This document shows positions 1 to 5,929 of a DNA stretch of 9,011 nt, piece after piece. Below the pieces are notes generated by a model. It was not told where the DNA came from. It saw only the letters and a program-made list of their open reading frames with translations, and ran no database searches. The stretch comes from an uncultured Thalassospira sp. Lineage in GTDB: Bacteria > Pseudomonadota > Alphaproteobacteria > Rhodospirillales_A > Thalassospiraceae. The stretch's first letter is position 1. Every line of letters begins with the position of its first letter. A program made the translations under genes and the position numbers. Location of the stretch: positions 1 to 9,011 of the forward strand of contig CAMPHD010000107.1 in assembly GCA_946885765.1 (NCBI GenBank), given 5' to 3'.

Positions 1-18
1 TGGTTTGGTCGTATCCAT
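1..18 (-). CDS. Start of a divergent gene, partial (first six codons)
   Basis: Read on the minus strand, an ATG at 18-16 opens a frame MDTTKP that runs off the left edge. It is preceded by a purine-rich AAGGAA stretch (complement of 26-31) about six to eight bases before the ATG, a good ribosome-binding site. The gene lies head-to-head with the IclR-family regulator at 137, the classic position for a target of such a regulator. Six codons are too few to name a product. That it is a real gene is an inference from the Shine-Dalgarno sequence, the divergent layout and the operator-like palindromes between the two genes. Confidence 0.55.
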
Positions 19-27
19 GACATTTCC

Positions 28-52
28 TTAAATTCTGTCTGATAGAATTTAA
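28..52. promoter_or_regulatory. Palindromic operator candidate 1
   Basis: Nine-base perfect inverted arms, TTAAATTCT at 28-36 and AGAATTTAA at 44-52, are separated by a 7-base spacer (37-43). The site lies in the divergent intergenic region, directly over the leader of the minus-strand gene. Size and symmetry suit a dimeric winged-helix regulator. The most economical binder is the IclR-family protein encoded at 137, but the sequence alone does not prove this. Confidence 0.55.
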
Positions 53-72
53 TTCCATCATATAGAATTTCC
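48..72. promoter_or_regulatory. Palindromic operator candidate 2 (imperfect copy of site 1)
   Basis: AATTC at 51-55 and GAATT at 65-69 form a second, weaker palindrome centred at 60. Aligned with the first site at an offset of exactly 20 bases, about 18 of 25 positions match, including the AGAATTT right arm (44-50 and 64-70). The 20-bp spacing is about two helical turns, which would place two bound dimers on the same face of the DNA. The two sites share bases 48-52. Confidence 0.45.
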
Positions 73-136
73 TGATAACGTAAAATGCTCAAAATCGCGC
101 CAGAGCTCTTCACGACCAACCAGATTTGGAAATGTC

Positions 137-817
137 ATGTCAGAACAAAATGTTAGTGCCGTCGAACGTGCCCTGATCATTCTCGATGCCTTTACCGATC
201 AGGATCGCGATCTGTCGCTGAAAGATCTGTCCGAACGGACAGGAATGTATAAAAGCACTCTTTCAAGACTGGCCGGAACATTGGAGTCTCGTGGATTTCT
301 GGCAATCTCGGGGCGCGGTCGCTATCGACTTGGCCCTGCATTGTGGCGATTGGGATCAATCTATCGCCGGTCATTTCGCATGGATGACGCTGTCCGTCCG
401 CATTTGGCCGCACTGGTAAGGGACAGCGGGGAAACGGCCTCCTTTTATATTGCGGAAGGCACAAATCGCCTGTGCCTTTTCCGGGAAAATTCACCAAGCA
501 GTCTTCGCCACCATCTGGAAGAAGGTGCAATTCTTCCGGTTGACCGTGGCGCAGCCGGGCATGTCATCCGGGCCTGGGGAGAAGGTATTGATGATCGCGC
601 AATCGACGTACTCGATGCAGGATTTGCTGAAAGCGAAGGCGAACGCGATCCGGATATATCGGCAATTGCCGTCCCCGTCCTTGATGACCAAAGACGCCTT
701 TTGGGGGTGATCGCCCTATCGGGACCACGCAGCCGGTTCGATGGCGCAAGACGCAAGAATGCCCTGATTTCCTTGCGAAAACATGCCATTGAATGCGGTT
801 CGATCCTGTCGACATGA
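137..817 (+). CDS. IclR-family transcriptional regulator
   Basis: This 226-residue protein has the two IclR domains. Residues 6-68 form the N-terminal winged helix-turn-helix: SAVERALIILDAF, then DLSERTGMYKSTLSRL as the recognition region and GRYRLGPALWRLG as the wing. Residues 82-222 are the ligand-binding domain, with the family-typical stretch DISAIAVPVLDDQRRLLGVI followed by ALSGPRSRF near 174-201. It is slightly short for the family (often 240-270) but complete. The start at 137 has GGAAA at 128-132. Family members bind palindromic operators as dimers or tetramers and respond to small organic acids or aromatics. The divergent gene at its left and the palindromes at 28-72 suggest autoregulation and control of that neighbour. 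The TTT transporter operon to the right is a second possible target. The effector cannot be read from the sequence. Family assignment is very secure; targets are inferred. Confidence 0.95.
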   Translation: MSEQNVSAVERALIILDAFTDQDRDLSLKDLSERTGMYKSTLSRLAGTLESRGFLAISGRGRYRLGPALWRLGSIYRRSFRMDDAVRPHLAALVRDSGETASFYIAEGTNRLCLFRENSPSSLRHHLEEGAILPVDRGAAGHVIRAWGEGIDDRAIDVLDAGFAESEGERDPDISAIAVPVLDDQRRLLGVIALSGPRSRFDGARRKNALISLRKHAIECGSILST

Positions 818-874
818 CTTTCAGACTACGGCCGTCTTTGCCGCTTTATCATAAATGCTGTGAATTTTTTTCAC

Positions 875-919
875 CCTGTTTCACGTGATGACAGGTTGGT
901 GACAGGTTTGCCTGTTACC
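875..919. promoter_or_regulatory. Cluster of CCTGT/ACAGG half-sites, candidate operator region
   Basis: Four copies of one 5-base half-site lie within 41 bases: CCTGT at 875-879, ACAGG at 891-895, ACAGG at 902-906 and CCTGT at 911-915. The first pair brackets the perfect 8-bp palindrome TCACGTGA (881-888). The last pair forms the stem of a hairpin, 898-906 with 911-919 (nine pairs, one of them G-U, loop TTTG). Two copies extend as ACAGGTT repeated 11 bases apart, about one helical turn. The arrangement looks like a regulator-binding region upstream of the tct operon. The binder is unknown. Confidence 0.4.
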
Positions 920-938
920 GTCTCACGGCTGCCGATCC

Positions 939-983
939 GCCAGGTCGCATGACCTGGCTTAAGGATAATCAAAAAGGATTATC
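939..983 (+). other. Two consecutive hairpins in the tctC leader
   Basis: GCCAGGTC (939-946) and GACCTGGC (951-958) make an 8-bp perfect stem with a 4-base loop. Five bases later, GATAATC (964-970) and GATTATC (977-983) make a 7-bp stem around an A-rich loop. GCCGAT (931-936) can also pair with ATCGGC (981-986), enclosing the first hairpin and competing with the second. No T-tract follows, so a classical terminator is unlikely. They may be regulator sites in DNA or a folded RNA leader. Confidence 0.4.
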
Positions 984-1089
984 GGCAAGGGAGGCCTTTC
1001 GCTGTTTGTTGTCATGGGGTACCGGCATGTCGCCGGAATGCAGGCGCAGCCAGACCTTCGTTGCAGATATCCTGTCCTGAACGGATCGG

Positions 1090-1113
1090 CCTGCCGCCAT
1101 TCGGCGGCTCAGG
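1090..1113 (+). other. GC-rich hairpin 17 bases upstream of the tctC ribosome-binding site
   Basis: GCCGCC (1093-1098) and GGCGGC (1103-1108) form a 6-bp stem with loop ATTC. CCT (1090-1092) and AGG (1111-1113) extend it by three pairs after a two-base bulge. A T5 run follows only several bases later, after AAAGG, so it is at most a poor terminator. It could stabilise the operon mRNA 5' end or take part in attenuation. This is an inference from base pairing alone. Confidence 0.35.
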
Positions 1114-1129
1114 AAAGGTTTTTGTGTCT

Positions 1130-1136
1130 GGAGGAG
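1130..1136 (+). promoter_or_regulatory. Ribosome-binding site fixing the tctC start
   Basis: GGAGGAG at 1130-1136 lies eight bases before the ATG at 1145. It selects this start over the in-frame ATG at 1061, which has no Shine-Dalgarno sequence and would put 28 non-signal residues in front of the export signal. Confidence 0.85.
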
Positions 1137-1144
1137 ACGACATA

Positions 1145-2143
1145 ATGAAGAAGCTGACGATGTTTTCGCGTCGCGGATTTCTGGCAACAGCCGTTGCTGT
1201 TGCGGTTTCGACTGCTGCATTTGGTGCCTTTGATGCCAAAGCACAGGAATTTAACGATATTCACTTGATCGTTCCCGGTGGTGCCGGCGGCGGTTGGGAC
1301 AGCACGGCACGTGGTACCGGCGAAGCCCTGACCAAATCCGGTCTGGTTGGCACTGCGTCCTATGAAAACCTGTCGGGCGGCGGTGGCGGTAAAGCCATTG
1401 CCTATATGATTGAGGCCGCTGATCGCCTCGACAACACCCTGATGGTCAACTCTACCCCGATCATCGTTCGTTCGCTGACCGGTGTATTTCCGCAGTCTTT
1501 CCGTGACCTGACCCCGATTGCCGGTGTGGTCGCAGAATATGCCGCGTTTGGCGTTCCAGCCGATAGCCCCTACAAATCATTCAACGATGTTGTCGACGCA
1601 ATCAAAGCTGATCCGAATGCAGTGAAGTTCGGCGGCGGCTCGGTTCGTGGCGGTATGGACCATATCGTGGCAGCCTATGCCGTTCAGAAAGCCGGCGGCG
1701 ATGCCAAACAGGTGAAATACATCCCGTATGATGCCGGTGGCAAAGCAATTGCAGGCCTTTTGTCGGGTGAAACCGAAGTCATTTCGACCGGCCTTGGCGA
1801 ACTTCTTGAACTGCATAAGGCAGGTCAGATCCGCATCCTTGCTGTGACCTCGACCGAACGCATCGAAGCAGCTCCAGACGTTCCGTCGCTGGGCGAACTT
1901 GGCATTGATGCAGAATTCGTCAACTGGCGCGGTTATTTCGGCTCTCCGGCACTTTCTGCCGAAAAAGCAGATGCCTATGCCAAGCTGTTGAAAGACCTGC
2001 AGGCAACCGAAGAATGGGAAACCGTTCGCAAGCGTAACGGCTGGGAAAAATTCTATAAGCCGCGCGCCGAATTCTCCACCTTCATGGAGAATCAGGAAAA
2101 AATGGTTGGCGATCTGATGCGCGAACTTGGCTTCCTGAAATAA
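1145..2143 (+). CDS. tctC: Tripartite tricarboxylate transporter substrate-binding protein (TctC/Bug family)
   Basis: This 332-residue periplasmic binding protein captures an organic-acid-type ligand and delivers it to the TctA/TctB membrane complex. Residues 1-33 are an export signal with a near-perfect twin-arginine motif, SRRGFLA at 8-14, a hydrophobic alanine/valine core, and cleavage predicted after AKA (31-33). The mature protein opens with the family hallmark: IHLIVPGGAGGGWDSTAR at 39-56, then the glycine-rich ENLSGGGGGKA at 74-84. Later family stretches include YIPYDAGGKAIAGLLSGE (192-209) and TSTERIEAAPDVPSLGELG (235-253). Length is normal. It is followed 45 bp later by tctB and then tctA, confirming a complete TTT system. 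Known ligands of the family include citrate and other di- or tricarboxylates as well as aromatic acids; the ligand here cannot be read. Tat rather than Sec export is inferred from the motif. No lipobox is present. Confidence 0.95.
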   Translation: MKKLTMFSRRGFLATAVAVAVSTAAFGAFDAKAQEFNDIHLIVPGGAGGGWDSTARGTGEALTKSGLVGTASYENLSGGGGGKAIAYMIEAADRLDNTLMVNSTPIIVRSLTGVFPQSFRDLTPIAGVVAEYAAFGVPADSPYKSFNDVVDAIKADPNAVKFGGGSVRGGMDHIVAAYAVQKAGGDAKQVKYIPYDAGGKAIAGLLSGETEVISTGLGELLELHKAGQIRILAVTSTERIEAAPDVPSLGELGIDAEFVNWRGYFGSPALSAEKADAYAKLLKDLQATEEWETVRKRNGWEKFYKPRAEFSTFMENQEKMVGDLMRELGFLK

Positions 2144-2188
2144 GCCACTCGACCTGCAATAAAAAAGATCTCTAAAGGAAACCACGCC

Positions 2189-2662
2189 ATGTCCATCAAT
2201 CGTGACAAATTCGGCGCGCTACTCTTTTTGTGCCTTGCGCTGATCTATGGCTACTACGTCAGCGATATTCCTCTGCTCTTCGGTGACGAAGATGCCCCAT
2301 TCAATGCCCAGACACTCCCCAATGCACTTGCCTGGGTATTGGGCGTGGTTTCCTTTATCCAGCTTGTAATGCCTGCCCGCGAAGAAGCGGGCAGCCTTTC
2401 AGCAGCCTTTAAGGGATTGAAATGGCGCAGAGTCATCTTGCTTGCTGGCATGATGATTTTTTACGGCCTGACCATTCGGTATCTCGGCTTCCTGATCTCG
2501 ACGATCATTTTCCTGTCATGCGGCTTTGCAATTCTGGGAGAACGCCGGATCAAGGTCCTGCTGGGAGCATCCATTCCAATCGTCGTCGCATTCTGGTTCC
2601 TGCTGTCCCAACTGATGGGCATCTATCTGGCGCCGGGTGATATTTTCGAGTTGCTGGGCTAA
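2189..2662 (+). CDS. tctB: Tripartite tricarboxylate transporter small membrane subunit (TctB)
   Basis: This 157-residue inner-membrane protein has the usual TctB size and layout. Hydrophobic segments lie at about residues 8-25, 46-62, 82-117 (long enough for two closely spaced helices) and 122-143. A charged loop, PAREEAGS (62-69), separates the second from the third. TctB is the poorly conserved small partner of TctA in TTT systems, so the assignment rests on topology, on length and on its place between tctC and tctA. AAAGGA at 2174-2179 serves as ribosome-binding site. The stop is 11 bp before the tctA start, consistent with co-translation. No unusual feature was seen. Confidence 0.9.
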   Translation: MSINRDKFGALLFLCLALIYGYYVSDIPLLFGDEDAPFNAQTLPNALAWVLGVVSFIQLVMPAREEAGSLSAAFKGLKWRRVILLAGMMIFYGLTIRYLGFLISTIIFLSCGFAILGERRIKVLLGASIPIVVAFWFLLSQLMGIYLAPGDIFELLG

Positions 2663-2673
2663 GGCGAACAAAA

Positions 2674-4209
2674 ATGCTTGATGGAATTCTCTCTGGTCTT
2701 TCGACCGCTGTGATGCCGATCAACCTTGTCATGGTTGTCGTCGGCTGTTTTGCCGGTACCTTTATCGGCATGTTGCCAGGCCTCGGGCCGATCACCGCAA
2801 TTGCGTTGATGATTCCGATCACCTATGGCTTTGATCCTTCAACCGGCCTGATCCTCATGGCAGGTGTGTATTACGGTGCCATCTTTGGCGGCTCCACCTC
2901 CTCTATCCTGATCAATGCTCCCGGTGTTGCCGGCACTGTTGCAACCGCGTTTGACGGTTATCCGATGGCGCAAAAAGGCCAGGCAGGCAAGGCATTGGCG
3001 ATTGCTGCCTATGCATCATTTTCGGGCGGTACGATTGCAGCAATCTTCCTGCTGATTGCCGCTCCGATGCTGGCCTCGGTGTCCCTGTCGTTCCAGTCGG
3101 CCGATTATTTTGCCCTGATGGTGCTGGGTTTGACGGCGGTTTCCGCCTTTGCCGGCAAAGGGCAGGTACTGAAGGCGATTACCATGACGCTGTTTGGCAT
3201 CATGATTTCAACCATCGGAACCGACCCGGCAGCCGGTGTTGCCCGATTTACATTCGGCAGCATGGATCTTGTTGACGGTATCAGCTTCCTGTTGCTGGCC
3301 ATGTCGACCTTTGCTCTATCGGAAGCCCTGCTGACCATCCTGCGCCCGACCAAGGACACGCGGAGCGATGAACAAAAGGCGCTTAAAAGCCTTGGTTCAA
3401 TGAAACTCAGCAAGGAAGAAGTCAAAACCATTGTTCCGGTAATTGGCCGCTCATCCATTCTGGGCTTCTTTACCGGCGTTCTGCCGGGTGCCGGTGCGAC
3501 CATTGCTTCCTTCCTGGCCTATGGGATGGAACGCAACCTTGCCTCGGCCAAGGAGAAGCTTCAGTTCGGCAAAGGTTCCATCCGCGGGTTGGCTGCCCCC
3601 GAAACCGCAAACAATGCCGCCTGTTCTGGCTCGTTCGTACCGCTTCTGACCCTTGGCATTCCGGGTTCGGGAACGACGGCCGTGATGATGGGGGCCTTGG
3701 TTTCCTATGGCGTACAGCCGGGACCGCGTCTGTTTGTCGAACAGCCCGACGTCTTCTGGTCGGTCATCATTTCGATGTATATCGGCAACATTGTTCTGCT
3801 GGTGCTGAACCTGCCGTTAATCCCTTATATCTCACGCTTGCTGGCTCTGCCGCAGCAGTTGCTCGTACCGTTCGTTCTGTTCTTCTCGCTGATCGGTGTC
3901 TATCTGGTGACGTTTAACACCATGGATATTCACATGATGGTTCTGGCTGCGGCGATCGCCATTGGCCTGCGCCTTCTGAATTATCCGATGGCACCGATGC
4001 TTCTGGGCTTCATCCTTGGCGAGATGATGGAAGAAAACCTGCGTCGTGCATTGATGATCAGCGATGGTTCGGTTTCTTTCCTTTGGGAACGTCCGATCAC
4101 GCTGGTAATTTTGGTGATCAGCGTTGCCTTCCTGCTGGCACCGCTTATCGGGAACACCCGCCAGTGGCTGCGCAATCGCAAGGCTGTTCCCAACGACGGT
4201 GAAATGTAA
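2674..4209 (+). CDS. tctA: Tripartite tricarboxylate transporter large membrane subunit (TctA)
   Basis: This 511-residue polytopic inner-membrane protein is the permease subunit that moves substrate received from TctC, driven by an ion gradient in the family. The signature regions are intact: [21 protein letters not shown] at 32-52, then [19 protein letters not shown] (66-84) and [18 protein letters not shown] (91-108). The matching second-half motif is [20 protein letters not shown] (265-284), followed by [15 protein letters not shown] (305-319) and [18 protein letters not shown] (325-342). The paired PGLG/PGAG motifs reflect the known inverted two-fold organisation of TctA. About a dozen membrane segments can be seen, and length is typical (about 500). 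It ends with a short hydrophilic tail, [12 protein letters not shown]. The chemoreceptor gene follows after 37 bp, most likely on the same transcript. Confidence 0.96.
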   Translation: MLDGILSGLSTAVMPINLVMVVVGCFAGTFIGMLPGLGPITAIALMIPITYGFDPSTGLILMAGVYYGAIFGGSTSSILINAPGVAGTVATAFDGYPMAQKGQAGKALAIAAYASFSGGTIAAIFLLIAAPMLASVSLSFQSADYFALMVLGLTAVSAFAGKGQVLKAITMTLFGIMISTIGTDPAAGVARFTFGSMDLVDGISFLLLAMSTFALSEALLTILRPTKDTRSDEQKALKSLGSMKLSKEEVKTIVPVIGRSSILGFFTGVLPGAGATIASFLAYGMERNLASAKEKLQFGKGSIRGLAAPETANNAACSGSFVPLLTLGIPGSGTTAVMMGALVSYGVQPGPRLFVEQPDVFWSVIISMYIGNIVLLVLNLPLIPYISRLLALPQQLLVPFVLFFSLIGVYLVTFNTMDIHMMVLAAAIAIGLRLLNYPMAPMLLGFILGEMMEENLRRALMISDGSVSFLWERPITLVILVISVAFLLAPLIGNTRQWLRNRKAVPNDGEM

Positions 4210-4246
4210 GACCACAACAGACTTCGACGCGAAGGATCTACAAGCG

Positions 4247-5929
4247 ATGCGTTTTCTAGACAATCTTGCGATCGGTCCCAAAACCCTTTTGGTTCCCGTT
4301 TTTCTGATGATCGTGATCATTGCGATGGGCATAGCAACGGTTCTGACACTGGAAAGCGAAAAGGAAACGCTCAACAACCTTCGCGTCGAAGCTTATGAAC
4401 GCCGTTCTGATGCGCTGACACTTAGTGATGCCCTGAATGAAGCGCACGGAACCCTGTTTCGAATTCTAACGTGGGACTCAAACGGCATTAACGCTGCCGC
4501 TGTGCCCGAACTTCGTGAAAAAGCAAGCCAGCTTTCAACCGAATTGGCACCGCTCGCTGAACGCCTTGCCGAGGTAGGCGGTGCTGAATTTACCACCGCC
4601 TACGACACCTATATGGCGGAAGTTGATCAGTTCCTGATCGAAAGCGAGATGAACGTCTACGGCGCCCTTGAAGTCATCGCGCGCGCCGATGAATCCTTCC
4701 GCGCCCTTCAAGTCCCGCTACGCAAAATTCTTTTGCAATCCCAAGAAGTTGCCACCACGTCATTCGGCAATGCCGAAGCCCAGGCTGAAACGCTTCAGAA
4801 AGTATTCGTCATTGTCGCAATTGTTGTGATCTTTGTCGCCGCAGTCGTTTCGGTCTTTGTTTCACGCCGTATTTCCCGGCCGATGACCGACCTTGCACGA
4901 TTGATCGAACAGATTTCCAAGGGCGACCTTGATGTTGAAATCCGCGGCGTTCAGCGCCGCGATGAAATTGGTGTGGTTGCCCGATCAGTTACCGTTCTGC
5001 GCGATCAGTCAAAAGAGGCCGAAAACCTGCGCCACGAACGCGAACGGGTCCGCAAGATCGAACGCGAACGCCAGCTAGAACTGGTTACTGCAACCGATAA
5101 TTTCCAGCGCGCCGTGCAGGACGCCCTTGGCGGCTTTGACCGTGAATTCGACTCACTGAATGGTTCGGCCAGTGACATGGAGCAGATCGCGACGTCAGCA
5201 ACAGCACGTGCCGCCGATGCCAACCATCATTCCGAAACCGTGCTGCACCATATCGAAGCCGTTTCACAAACCACTGCCAGCCTTTCGGAAGCTATTGGCG
5301 AAATTGGCCAGCAGGCCCAGAGATCGGCCGAAGTTGCCGGACGCGCACGCAATGAAAGCGAACATTCCCGCACCCTGTTCGAACAGCTGACAGAAGCCAC
5401 CCAACGAATTGGCGATATTGTTACCCTGATCGAAGACATCGCCAACCAGACAAACCTTCTGGCGCTTAATGCCACTATCGAGGCTGCACGTGCCGGTGAT
5501 GCCGGCAAGGGCTTTGCCGTTGTCGCGGGCGAGGTCAAAAACCTTGCATCGCAAACCGCGCGCGCGACCGAGGATATTTCGGCCCAGGTCGAAGAAATCC
5601 GTGGACTGACGGACAATGTTGTCAGCGCCCTTGAATCGGTTGCCAACGTTATCGGCGAAGTTGACCAGTCTGCTGCTGCCATTGCCGCCGCAGTCGAAGA
5701 ACAACAGGCATCCACCAACGGTATTTCCGCCAGCATCCATGATGCCAATGGCGGTATGCGGACCGTCGCCGATGCCGTTGGTGCACTCGATACAGAAACT
5801 GCCCGCGTTCACAGCGGGTCGGAAAATGTATCGCGTGCAACAAACACCCTGAATACAGAAGCCGCCCGTCTGCGCGAGGCAATTGACGGCTTCCTTGATC
5901 AGATCAACAAAAACAAGGCCGAGGCATAA
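4247..5929 (+). CDS. Methyl-accepting chemotaxis protein with HAMP domain
   Basis: This 560-residue transmembrane chemoreceptor signals through CheA/CheW. TM1 spans about residues 11-33. A mostly helical periplasmic sensor of about 150 residues (34-185) looks like a four-helix-bundle type. TM2 is at 186-206, a HAMP domain with [20 protein letters not shown] at 207-226 runs to about 254, and a charged coiled-coil linker covers 255-285. The cytoplasmic signalling hairpin is at about 300-545. Its tip is canonical: [20 protein letters not shown] (396-415), then [19 protein letters not shown] (416-434). No C-terminal CheR/CheB-tethering pentapeptide is present (the end is NKNKAEA). The start at 4247 is chosen because AAGGA (4232-4236) lies ten bases upstream. 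The longer in-frame start at 4124 would overlap tctA and add 41 non-membrane residues. Its place between tctA and the AbrB-family gene suggests that it senses the transported compound or the bound TctC; this is an inference. Confidence 0.94.
   Translation: MRFLDNLAIGPKTLLVPVFLMIVIIAMGIATVLTLESEKETLNNLRVEAYERRSDALTLSDALNEAHGTLFRILTWDSNGINAAAVPELREKASQLSTELAPLAERLAEVGGAEFTTAYDTYMAEVDQFLIESEMNVYGALEVIARADESFRALQVPLRKILLQSQEVATTSFGNAEAQAETLQKVFVIVAIVVIFVAAVVSVFVSRRISRPMTDLARLIEQISKGDLDVEIRGVQRRDEIGVVARSVTVLRDQSKEAENLRHERERVRKIERERQLELVTATDNFQRAVQDALGGFDREFDSLNGSASDMEQIATSATARAADANHHSETVLHHIEAVSQTTASLSEAIGEIGQQAQRSAEVAGRARNESEHSRTLFEQLTEATQRIGDIVTLIEDIANQTNLLALNATIEAARAGDAGKGFAVVAGEVKNLASQTARATEDISAQVEEIRGLTDNVVSALESVANVIGEVDQSAAAIAAAVEEQQASTNGISASIHDANGGMRTVADAVGALDTETARVHSGSENVSRATNTLNTEAARLREAIDGFLDQINKNKAEA

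Larger units (their letters stand above)
16..139. repeat. 12-bp inverted repeat carrying both divergent start codons
   Basis: The 12-mer GGAAATGTCATG at 128-139 occurs as its exact reverse complement at 16-27. Each copy ends in the ATG start codon of one of the two divergent genes and includes part of its Shine-Dalgarno sequence, so the two initiation regions mirror each other. Similarity stops sharply on both sides of the 12 bases. It may reflect a shared regulatory or translational element, or chance conservation of Shine-Dalgarno plus start. Confidence 0.6.
818..1144 (+). other. 327-bp non-coding leader between the IclR gene and tctC
   Basis: No convincing gene lies here. The region holds a T7 run (865-871) inside a small GTGAA/TTCAC hairpin (860-874), a half-site cluster (875-919), and a series of hairpins at 939-958, 964-983, 1022-1036 and 1090-1113. 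It also holds a strong unpaired Shine-Dalgarno-like AAGGGAGG at 987-994 with no ATG at the right distance. A 43-codon frame from ATG 1014 ends in TAA 1143-1145, sharing one base with the tctC start. This is too weak to call a gene. I found no clear sigma-70 promoter, and no hairpin followed directly by a T-tract that would serve as a terminator for the IclR gene. The promoter for the tct operon most likely lies in this region. Confidence 0.6.

Noticed and set aside
860..874. GTGAA-T5-TTCAC hairpin as a terminator of the IclR gene
   Set aside because: The T-run is the loop, not a tail after a GC-rich stem, and the stem is only five pairs, so it does not fit an intrinsic terminator.
1061..1144. 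In-frame upstream start of tctC at 1061, giving a 360-residue protein
   Set aside because: No ribosome-binding site lies before it. The 28 extra residues would precede the Tat signal, while the ATG at 1145 has GGAGGAG at ideal spacing.
1577..2185. Minus-strand open frame of 202 codons inside tctC
   Set aside because: It is fully antisense to a well-conserved binding-protein gene, with no recognisable domain.
4124..4246. In-frame upstream start of the chemoreceptor at 4124
   Set aside because: It overlaps the last 86 bases of tctA and adds 41 residues with no membrane or signal character. ATG 4247 has AAGGA upstream and places TM1 at the usual position.
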